Part shown: positions 17,977-25,768 of the stretch, in pieces | Layout: every line of letters starts with the position of its first letter | Position numbering within the stretch: position 1 is the first letter of the stretch | Assembly (NCBI RefSeq): GCF_025685655.1 | Contig: NZ_JAGSYG010000001.1 | Coordinates: 124,001 to 188,000 of the forward strand | Origin: Acidicapsa ligni | GTDB lineage: Bacteria; Acidobacteriota; Terriglobia; Terriglobales; Acidobacteriaceae | Reading direction: 5' to 3' | DNA length: 64,000 nucleotides | Position numbers and translations under genes: made by a program | The notes under the pieces: generated by a model | Told to the model about the DNA's origin: nothing | What the model saw: the letters and a program-made list of their open reading frames with translations, nothing else | Databases searched by the model: none

Positions 17977-19611
17977 ATGCCGGATGTTCTTGTCGTCGGC
18001 GCAGGTCCTGTCGGTCTAACCATGGCCGCCGAACTTGCTCGTCATGGCGTCCCCTGCCGCATTATCGATCGCCTGGCAAACCCGCTTCCCTACTGCCGCG
18101 CGATCGGCGTCACTCCCCGCACGCTTGAGGTGTGGGACGACATGGGCATCGTCCAGCCACTGATCGACGCAGGCCTGTGGCTCCGCAGTACCCGCTCGAT
18201 CGTCAATCAATCTCCCGCCCGCGACATAAAGATCGACTATTCCGACCTTCCCTACGGACCACTCGGCATTCCCCAACCCGAGACAGAGCGCGTTCTAACC
18301 GAACACTTGTCTCGCTTCAATATTCCCGTAGAACGGCCAGTCACTCTCGTATCTCTTGAGCAAGACAGCGAGGGAATCACAGCCCAGCTAACGCATTCCG
18401 ATGGCTCCACTGAGAGCGCGGCCTTTCAATATATCGTTGGCTGCGACGGCGCTCACAGCGCAGTACGTCGTCTGCTCGCGATCACTTTTGAAGGAGATCA
18501 TTTCCCCATCGACTTCATGCTGGGTGATGTTCTACTCGACTGCGACCTGCCCAGGGGCATGATGCTGCGATCGATCAACACCAATGAAAATGGGCCTCCG
18601 GATTTCTTCATCGCAATTCCACTCCCCGAGCGCAATCGCTTCCGGGTTTCCATGCTTGCCCCGTCCAATACATTCGGCAACTCAGAATCCGCGCACGGCT
18701 TGCAGGCCGAACGGGAAACCCCATCCCTTGAGCAGCTGCAAACCGTAGCGGATCGCCTCCTGCCCACAAAAACCTCCTTGTCCGATCTGCGATGGTCTTC
18801 CCTCTTTCGCATCAGCATGAGGCTGGCATCGCGCTATCGAACAGGGCGCGGCTTCATCGCCGGCGATGCTGCCCATATCCATCCGCCAACCGGTGGCCAG
18901 GGCATGAACACCGGCATACAGGACGCATACAATCTCGCCTGGAAGATGGCTCTCGTCCTCAAGGGAAACACCTCGCCGGAATTACTCGATACCTATGAAG
19001 CCGAGCGCCGCCCCGTTGGAGCCGACGTAGTCTCCAGAACACGAACGCAATCGGAACAGTTCGGACGCAAAGAAGCTTCACAGCAAGAGCGCCTCGCCGA
19101 TACTCAAATCCTCTTGAACTATCGCGGCAGCACTCTGTCAAAAAACGATGTCAGCGAAGCATTGGAGAACCTGCCGATTCAAGCCGGCGATCGAGCACCC
19201 GACTGTTATGGACTGCATCGCGAAAACATTCGCGCCCCATTCCGGCTGTTCGATATAACGCGCGGCATCGATCACGTGTTGCTCTTATACGTAGGCCAAT
19301 TCTCAGCACCGGGACAGGCTGAATTGGTTGAGAGCCTGGCGCAAAAACTGAAAATGACCCCAGGCCCAAAATGCCGCCTCGTAGCGATCTGCTCCCCCGG
19401 CACCGAGAGATTTGATGCAATCGGAGCGACAATTTTGATAGACAGGAACAATGAATTCGCCTCTGCCTACGCGCCCGGCATCAATACCGGCTACATAGTT
19501 CGCCCCGACGGATACATCGGCTATCACGCGCGGCCAATCACCGAAAGCGCCGTTCTGAATTATCTGGAGACAGTGGCACTATCTTCAAAAGCGCATAATC
19601 CGCCGCTATAA
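17977..19611 (+). CDS. FAD-dependent aromatic hydroxylase (PheA/TfdB type)
   Basis: Class A flavoprotein monooxygenase (FAD_binding_3), likely hydroxylating a phenolic or polyketide-type aromatic with NAD(P)H and O2. 544 residues from ATG 17977. Dinucleotide-binding GAGPVGLTMAAELARHG at the N-terminus; the DG motif as GCDGAHSAVRRLL; and the GD motif GRGFIAGDAAHIHPPTGGQG followed by MNTGIQDAYNLAWKM. The last about 150 residues match the thioredoxin-like C-terminal domain of phenol hydroxylases (GDRAPDC, YVRPDGYIGYHAR). The frame is open 330 bp further upstream, but that part runs antisense through the GH5 start and has no family resemblance. Its 3' end overlaps the convergent DUF2339 gene by 6 bp. 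Confidence 0.9.
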   Translation: MPDVLVVGAGPVGLTMAAELARHGVPCRIIDRLANPLPYCRAIGVTPRTLEVWDDMGIVQPLIDAGLWLRSTRSIVNQSPARDIKIDYSDLPYGPLGIPQPETERVLTEHLSRFNIPVERPVTLVSLEQDSEGITAQLTHSDGSTESAAFQYIVGCDGAHSAVRRLLAITFEGDHFPIDFMLGDVLLDCDLPRGMMLRSINTNENGPPDFFIAIPLPERNRFRVSMLAPSNTFGNSESAHGLQAERETPSLEQLQTVADRLLPTKTSLSDLRWSSLFRISMRLASRYRTGRGFIAGDAAHIHPPTGGQGMNTGIQDAYNLAWKMALVLKGNTSPELLDTYEAERRPVGADVVSRTRTQSEQFGRKEASQQERLADTQILLNYRGSTLSKNDVSEALENLPIQAGDRAPDCYGLHRENIRAPFRLFDITRGIDHVLLLYVGQFSAPGQAELVESLAQKLKMTPGPKCRLVAICSPGTERFDAIGATILIDRNNEFASAYAPGINTGYIVRPDGYIGYHARPITESAVLNYLETVALSSKAHNPPL

Positions 19612-22600
19612 ATACCGGCGAAAAACCTCGCGAAACCGCGTATACAAAAACGAAACAAGCAGCAACGCACAGCCCATCCCGATCAACGTCGTATATCGAT
19701 CCGCAGGATTCAACGCCCATACATCTATCAGCAGCACCTTCACCACGCTCACCAGCAGCAGAGCCAACCCGCCCAGCCGAAAACTCCGTTCCCCCACCAG
19801 CAGCGCAAACACAAACGCTCCGACTCCCAGCAAACTCCATCCCAGCGTCCACATTCCCATGCGCAGCTCAACCGCCAGCGTCACAATCATCAGCCCAAAC
19901 GCCACAAAGAAAAACCACTGCTCCGGCCACCTGGCAAACTCCGGCCACACACTCCAGCCATCCAGCTTCCTGAGTCGAAAAGCAAACCCCAGCCCGCCCA
20001 GCAAAATCGCCGCAGCCAGCCCCATGCGAAACAGATTTCCCTGCCACCACGGCAATCCGCCCTGCGCCTGACCTGTCAGTGCCACCAGCGAAATTCCATA
20101 CAGACCCACACCCAGCGCAATCAGGATTCCATGTACCTGGAAAGCCTCACGCCGCACCAGCAGCGCAATCCCCAGCAACCCAACTGCCCACGCCGCATCC
20201 ACAATCGCCGCCGACTCAGACATGCCCCAGGAAGGCACCAGCAGCGGCAGCCATCCTGCAACAATCAGCGTTCCCATGACCCCGGCGGCCAACCCCACGC
20301 GCCGCTCACCCGGTCCAACGTTCCCACGTGTCCGCTCCTGCAGCCAATACACCAGCGCCGTGACAGACAGCATCGAAACCACATCGCGCCACCCCACCGA
20401 AAACCAGCCATGCGCACCAGTCAGACTAAAGATGTGCTCCGTCCAGTGCACCAGCAAAACCGCACACGCAGGCACCATCGCCGCAAATCCCTGCCAACGC
20501 AAAAAAACTTTCCTGCAATAACGCCCGATCTCGAACAGCGCAATCGCCGGTGCTACCCACGCCAACGCCAGCCAAGCCTCATCCACCACCAGGCCAATCC
20601 AGAGAATCAGCAACAGTGAAGCCGCCCACGAGTACCCAGCCGCAACATAAGACCGCACCCCCCCAGGCACAACTCGTCGCCGCATCCCTGCATACAGCAG
20701 CACAATTCCCACCGCCGCCGGCACTCGAATCACCCCATGCGGAGCGTCAATCAAATCCTGGAAAACCAGCTCGCCAATTCCGAACAAAGCCAGCACATCC
20801 GCCTGCAACGCAAGCGAGACCACGCGTTTCCAATCCGCGGCAACACCTAGCGCCACCACCAGGCCAAGCCAGCCAATCGCAACCCAGCTCGCAGGCAGTA
20901 TCACCCACAACGCAGCCGCTGCTGCTGCCAGGCCAAGCCAGCTCGTGAGCAATAACGCCCGCAACTCAATCTCATTCGCAATTGCATCCGGCCAGCGCCG
21001 CGGATACACCTCGCCATGCACCCAATACAACACCGCCGCCAGCGCCAACCCTACAGCAACAGCAGTATGATTCCCTGAACTCGCGCCCAACAGCGGAAAC
21101 ACTTCTTCCACCGCCAGCACGCCTCCCGCTGCAAACCCCGCCAGCAGCCCAAGCCGCCGAAACACCGGCTCCCCCAACCGCAAGCCGCACACCGCAAGTA
21201 CCTGCGCCTCCACCAGCCACAGCACCGGCCAGCTCACCCCGTGGAACTTGTACGGAACCGCTGCCACCAGCAGCACCGTCGCGACCGTAGTCAGCACCAC
21301 AAACGCCGAGCGCCGTCTCCCCCGCGCCCAGACACCGAGCGCAAGTTCAATAAGCCCCATCGCCAGCAGCGCCCGGAACGTCCACTCCGGGTGCACCGAT
21401 TGATACTTCAATAACCCCAGCACGCCCGCCGCATTCAACACCGCCGACAGGCTGGATATGCGATCCTCCGCCGCATCCAGCGGCTTGCGCAGCAGGTAGG
21501 CCGCGCGAAAGAGCACCCAATAAAACAGGATCAGCGCGGTCGACGGCCAGAACAGCGCAAACTGCCCGCCGGCACTCATCGGCGCCCGCACCAGCGAAAG
21601 CCACAAGAAATGGCTCGCATACACCGCCACCAGCCCCGCCTGTTCCAGCCATGCCCAGTGCCGCTTCGTCGTCACAACCACCAGCGCAACCGCCAGCAAC
21701 GCACTGGCCCAGAGGCTGAAAACTACAGTGCCATTCGCGGATTCAAGATGGCTCGCCGCCACCGTCGCAAACGCCAACCCAAACGCCAGCCCTGTCACCG
21801 TTTGCGATTTATATAGCAGCGAATGCGCCACCATCCCCGCCGCCACCACCAGCATCAGGATCAGGTCGATCACCACTGAATCGATCACCCGCGCCTCCGC
21901 AAGATGGTGCATGGCATACGTCGTAAAGAAGACCAGCGCCCACCCGCCACCAATCCCCGCACGTGCAAAGATGCGATATGCCTGCTTGCTGCGCTCCAGC
22001 CATACGCCACCCGCCAGCATTGCAAATCCAATCGCAAATCCGGTCAGCACCTTCCCGCCCGGCCCCATCGTCTTCAATCGAAGCGCCAGAAAAAACGCCA
22101 GCCCAATCACAAGTAGCGCAACGCCCAGCTTGTTCAGCCAATTTCCTCCAAGCCGCTCCTCCAGACCAGGCTTGTGCTCCGCCTGCGCAGCAGGCTTCAT
22201 CTCAAATGTGGACGATGCAAACACCGTCGGTTGCGCAGCCCCGCTTGATTCTGCCCTGCTTGGTTCAGGCGTACTCGATAGTCGTGAACTGCTTGTAGGT
22301 GGCTGCGAACCACTTGTAGATGGCTGTGAACTGCTCGCAACAGGTGCATCCATCACAAGTCGCGATGCCCCAATATCCGCCGCGACTCTCGCAGCCAACC
22401 CCGTTTCCTCAACTGGCAACGGTGGCACGACAGGTACCGCAACATCCGCTACAGATGCAGATGGAGTTGATGAAGTCGGCGCCGTCGAAGCTCCCTGCTC
22501 TTCTCCAGAAATAATCGTAGATGTAGTTGCTTGCGCGTTCGCCTGCATCGCTTCCAGATCACGCAAACGACCCTCTACTCGATTCAGCCGCTCCTCTGCC

Positions 22601-22710
22601 CGCGCAACTGTTATCGAGAATTCATCACGCAGCGTCTTCACCTGATCTCGCAAGGAGATCCAGGCCCCCAGGGCAATAAAAGCCAACACAACCAGCAGGA
22701 TGATCGTCAT
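19606..22710 (-). CDS. DUF2339 multi-spanning membrane protein
   Basis: Very large membrane protein of unknown function (DUF2339/PF10101). One N-terminal span (MTIILLVVLAFIALGAW) is followed by a coiled-coil stretch rich in Glu/Arg (RAEERLNRVEGRLRDLE). A Ser/Pro/Thr-rich linker of about 100 residues comes next, and then more than twenty hydrophobic helices to the C-terminus. The family block LEERLGGNWLNKLGVALL precedes the membrane part. The closing signature DVWALNPADRYTTLIGMGC is also typical. A TTG start at 22740 is possible, but neither start has a strong ribosome binding site. Nothing nearby suggests a partner; a cell-envelope role is only a guess. Confidence 0.85.
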   Translation of the reverse strand: MTIILLVVLAFIALGAWISLRDQVKTLRDEFSITVARAEERLNRVEGRLRDLEAMQANAQATTSTIISGEEQGASTAPTSSTPSASVADVAVPVVPPLPVEETGLAARVAADIGASRLVMDAPVASSSQPSTSGSQPPTSSSRLSSTPEPSRAESSGAAQPTVFASSTFEMKPAAQAEHKPGLEERLGGNWLNKLGVALLVIGLAFFLALRLKTMGPGGKVLTGFAIGFAMLAGGVWLERSKQAYRIFARAGIGGGWALVFFTTYAMHHLAEARVIDSVVIDLILMLVVAAGMVAHSLLYKSQTVTGLAFGLAFATVAASHLESANGTVVFSLWASALLAVALVVVTTKRHWAWLEQAGLVAVYASHFLWLSLVRAPMSAGGQFALFWPSTALILFYWVLFRAAYLLRKPLDAAEDRISSLSAVLNAAGVLGLLKYQSVHPEWTFRALLAMGLIELALGVWARGRRRSAFVVLTTVATVLLVAAVPYKFHGVSWPVLWLVEAQVLAVCGLRLGEPVFRRLGLLAGFAAGGVLAVEEVFPLLGASSGNHTAVAVGLALAAVLYWVHGEVYPRRWPDAIANEIELRALLLTSWLGLAAAAAALWVILPASWVAIGWLGLVVALGVAADWKRVVSLALQADVLALFGIGELVFQDLIDAPHGVIRVPAAVGIVLLYAGMRRRVVPGGVRSYVAAGYSWAASLLLILWIGLVVDEAWLALAWVAPAIALFEIGRYCRKVFLRWQGFAAMVPACAVLLVHWTEHIFSLTGAHGWFSVGWRDVVSMLSVTALVYWLQERTRGNVGPGERRVGLAAGVMGTLIVAGWLPLLVPSWGMSESAAIVDAAWAVGLLGIALLVRREAFQVHGILIALGVGLYGISLVALTGQAQGGLPWWQGNLFRMGLAAAILLGGLGFAFRLRKLDGWSVWPEFARWPEQWFFFVAFGLMIVTLAVELRMGMWTLGWSLLGVGAFVFALLVGERSFRLGGLALLLVSVVKVLLIDVWALNPADRYTTLIGMGCALLLVSFLYTRFREVFRRYL

Positions 22711-22900
22711 AGGTATTGCAAGCAGTATCCCATCCGCCAAAGCATTCGGATAGTTAAAACCCGTCGCCCTTCGCTAAGCGGAGACCCGAAGGAAGCGACG
22801 CCTTCTGCCCTTTGACAAAAGATCCAATGAGAAGAGACAGCCTTAAGCCCCGCGCATTGCGTTCACCCAGCTTGGTAAACTCATCCCTCGGGAGAAAACT

Positions 22901-25315
22901 GTGCCACTCACACCCAAGCTCATCCTAATCGCCATTTTTTCCACCGCCGCACTCGCACAATCCCAAACCACCGCCTGGCGCGACAGTTCCCTTCACGTTG
23001 ACTACCCCGGCATCATCGGCCGCTCCGACATCGTCCTCGCGCAGCCCAATCGCCTCGCGAATCAGGCCATTCCCCTCGGCAACGGACGCCTCGGCGTAGC
23101 CATCTGGTCCCCCGGTGGGCTTACTAATGGCCCTACTGATGCTCTTACGATCCAGCTCAATCGCGTCGATACACTTCCGAACCGGCTCGCACTCGCCCAG
23201 CTCACCCTCCCCGGCCTTGCCGCACTCGCCAACGCACCCGATTACTCCGGGCGTCTCGACCTCTATAACGCGGAGTTTCACGAGCAGGGCGCAGGCATGA
23301 AGGCAACGACATACGTTGAGCCAGGCAGCGATAACCTTATCATCGACGTTACCGGCGCCGACCCCGCAAAACTCCAGACCGCAACACTTCACCTGCCGTC
23401 GGAGCGCACCCCTAAAGCAGAGATTGCTGGCTCAATCGCGATCCTTTCCGATTCCTGGCTGGACAATAAACAGCCCGGCCATTCCGATCGCAGCTTCGGC
23501 ACTCTTGCCGCCGTCACTGCCGACGCACGTAGCGTAACCGCCAAAGTCTCTGCGGCAAATACCGTCGCCATAACCTTCCAGCCCTATCCCGACGGACACT
23601 TCCGCATTCTCGTTGCAGGTCCTCACTTCGACGGCAACTCAGGCCCGGCAGCCAAAGTTGCAGCAAAGAGCCTCAGCCAGGTTCCCAAAAACGAGCAAGC
23701 CGTAACCCAGAACCGCGAATGGTGGCACACCTACTGGCACCACGCTGATTTCATGAAAATAACCTCCTCCGACGGCGTCGGCGAATACATGGAAAACCTG
23801 CGGACCTTGTATCTGTTTGCCTCCGCAGCCCAGAGCCGCAGCGAATATCCCGGTACCCAGGCAGGCATCGCCGACCTCTTCTCCTCCGTCTCAACCCATC
23901 ACTGGGACCCAGCCGCCTTTTGGCACTGGAACCTGCGCATGATGGTCGCAGCCAATATCTCCGCCGGTGTGCCGGAACAGAATCTGCCCTACTTCAATCT
24001 GTATCGCTCAAACCTCGAAAGCATCGAAGCCTGGACAAAGCTGCACATGAACGGCAAGCCAGGAATCTGCATTCCAGAAACCATGCGCTTCAATGGTCCC
24101 GGCTACGAATACGAAGAGTGGGACGACCCAACCCCGATCGTCGCCCTGAATTGTGCCGCCGATTCCAAGCCCTATTACAACGCGCGCACCATCTCAACCG
24201 GCGCGGAAGTATCTCTCTGGATATGGCAGCAATATCTCGCAACCAACGACCTGGAGTTCCTCAAACATAACTATCCAGTGATGCGCGAAGCTACCCGCTT
24301 CTTACTCTCCTATGCGACTCCAGGGCAGGACGGACTTACGCATACAACCCCATCCAACGCTCACGAAACTATGTGGGACCAGACCGATCCAACCACCGAT
24401 GTATCTGCTAGAAAGGCGCTCTTCGCAGCCAACATAGCCGCCGCTAAAAAGCTGGGCATCGACGCTGACTTAGTCACACAACTGCAATCGGAACTCCCCA
24501 AAGTCCCCGAACTGCCGCGCACCGAAGCCATAACTCCCAAAACACTTCTGATTTCATCCGCGGATAACAGCGACGATGTTATCGCTGTTTCCTATCAACC
24601 CGCGTCCGAAAACCACAACGTAGAAAACATCGGACTGGAACCCGTCTGGCCCTATGATTTAATCAGCGATAACTCGCCACTCTTCGCGGTTGCCAGGCGC
24701 ACTTACGAACACCGCCCTTACCCGGTTAATCAGGATTGGAGTTATGATCCCATCCAGGCTGCCCGTCTCCAGTTACCGGACGAAGTTGAATCTACGCTGG
24801 TCAAATTAACCGAACAATATCAGCAGTTCATCAATGGATTCGCCAACTGGGGTGGCACCAACGGCGAATTCTACATAGAGCAGGAAGGCGTAACCGCCGC
24901 CGCGCTCCAGGAAGCATTGGTGCAGGATTATGACGGTTTAATCCGCGTCAATCCATCCTTTCCGCATAACTGGGATGTGGACGGGCAAGTCTCCGTTCGC
25001 GGGGACACCAAAGTCGGCGTCCAGATTCACAGCGGCAAAACGGAAACTGTAGTTATCGAGTCCGGCGAAAATGGCAAGATACAGATTCGCAATCCGTGGC
25101 CCGATTCCGCTGTAACGATCCTGTCCGGGAAGCAGCCCGTACTTACATTGAAAGCTGCCTCAGTATTGAGCTTTCCAGTAACTAAAGGTAAGCAGTACTT
25201 ACTCCAGCCAACCACACATACGACAGTAGATTTGCCTTATGCCGAGATCAGTGGCACCCCGGCTACAACCGCAAAACGGCTCGGGCAAGTGCAGATTGGA
25301 TTGTCCGCCCGGTAG
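22901..25315 (+). CDS. Exported glycoside hydrolase, GH95-like (alpha/alpha)6 barrel
   Basis: 804-residue secreted protein starting at GTG with GGGAG 6 nt upstream, and a signal peptide (LILIAIFSTAALAQ). The N-terminal sandwich domain contains QAIPLGNGRLGVAIW and IQLNRVDTLPNR, which match the start of GH95-type alpha-L-fucosidase/galactosidase proteins. The central part (ADLFSSVSTHHWDPAAFWHW, ETMRFNGPGYEYEEWDD) and FANWGGTNGEFYIEQEGV fit an (alpha/alpha)6 barrel followed by a small beta domain. The exact family (GH95 or a related DUF-type group) and the sugar are uncertain. A role in scavenging plant or microbial glycans is inferred from export. Confidence 0.75.
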   Translation: MPLTPKLILIAIFSTAALAQSQTTAWRDSSLHVDYPGIIGRSDIVLAQPNRLANQAIPLGNGRLGVAIWSPGGLTNGPTDALTIQLNRVDTLPNRLALAQLTLPGLAALANAPDYSGRLDLYNAEFHEQGAGMKATTYVEPGSDNLIIDVTGADPAKLQTATLHLPSERTPKAEIAGSIAILSDSWLDNKQPGHSDRSFGTLAAVTADARSVTAKVSAANTVAITFQPYPDGHFRILVAGPHFDGNSGPAAKVAAKSLSQVPKNEQAVTQNREWWHTYWHHADFMKITSSDGVGEYMENLRTLYLFASAAQSRSEYPGTQAGIADLFSSVSTHHWDPAAFWHWNLRMMVAANISAGVPEQNLPYFNLYRSNLESIEAWTKLHMNGKPGICIPETMRFNGPGYEYEEWDDPTPIVALNCAADSKPYYNARTISTGAEVSLWIWQQYLATNDLEFLKHNYPVMREATRFLLSYATPGQDGLTHTTPSNAHETMWDQTDPTTDVSARKALFAANIAAAKKLGIDADLVTQLQSELPKVPELPRTEAITPKTLLISSADNSDDVIAVSYQPASENHNVENIGLEPVWPYDLISDNSPLFAVARRTYEHRPYPVNQDWSYDPIQAARLQLPDEVESTLVKLTEQYQQFINGFANWGGTNGEFYIEQEGVTAAALQEALVQDYDGLIRVNPSFPHNWDVDGQVSVRGDTKVGVQIHSGKTETVVIESGENGKIQIRNPWPDSAVTILSGKQPVLTLKAASVLSFPVTKGKQYLLQPTTHTTVDLPYAEISGTPATTAKRLGQVQIGLSAR

Positions 25316-25324
25316 TTTCAGTCA

Positions 25325-25374
25325 CGTTCCACGTAGAATATTTTGAGTTTTGGGAATGTTCTACGTGGAACATA
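25325..25374. repeat. Inverted pair of parS-like 16-mers
   Basis: Left arm 25326-25338 (GTTCCACGTAGAA) and right arm 25359-25371 (TTCTACGTGGAAC) are perfect 13-bp inverse complements around a 20-nt spacer. Each arm also lies in a near-palindromic 16-mer: TGTTCTACGTGGAACA (25358-25373) differs at one position from TGTTCCACGTGGAACA, a common chromosomal parS form, and the left copy at three. No T-run follows, so a simple terminator is less likely, although the repeat sits just behind the stop of the GH95-like gene. Confidence 0.5.
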
Positions 25375-25519
25375 TAGGTGGATATAGAATCGGTCTCTCC
25401 AGATCGCATCTCCGGCTGGTTTGAATTGCCGCAAATTACATCCATTTGCGATAAGAGTCGTGGCTGAACGTAACGATGGTTCATGCTTCGTGCTAGGCTT
25501 GTTCTGAGGAATTTTCGTC

Positions 25520-25633
25520 ATGCATATTCTCTACTCGCCATTTTTTGTTGTGCCGCTGCTGGCGGTGGTGTTTCTGAGCTGCATTCTGACTGCGACGCTC
25601 ACAGGCAAGGACGAGGACTCTTCACACCACTAG
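25520..25633 (+). CDS. Candidate 37-residue single-span membrane protein
   Basis: ATG at 25520 with GAGG about 11 nt upstream opens a 37-codon frame ending TAG. The product begins MHILYSPFFVVPLLAVVFL, continues SCILTATLTGKD and ends EDSSHH: a hydrophobic helix of about 20 residues followed by a short charged tail. It fits neatly in the gap between two larger genes. I recognise no family; support is composition, size and spacing only. The rest of the 450-bp gap holds the parS-like repeat and a short direct repeat of GAGCTTGCCGG (25634-25660). Confidence 0.35.
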   Translation: MHILYSPFFVVPLLAVVFLSCILTATLTGKDEDSSHH

Positions 25634-25768
25634 AGCTTGCCGGCTTTGAGCTTGCCGGTTGCAAGGCGCAGAATACGCCTCGTCTCCCGGCAACCGTACA
25701 TTTCTATATATGCGCTTCGCATGCTCCCGCCCAATAGATGTGGCAGAGAGCTGATTTTTATTCCTGAT

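Noticed and set aside
25634-25660. Short direct repeat GAGCTTGCCGG x2 resembling a terminator
   Set aside because: Direct rather than inverted, and no T-run follows.
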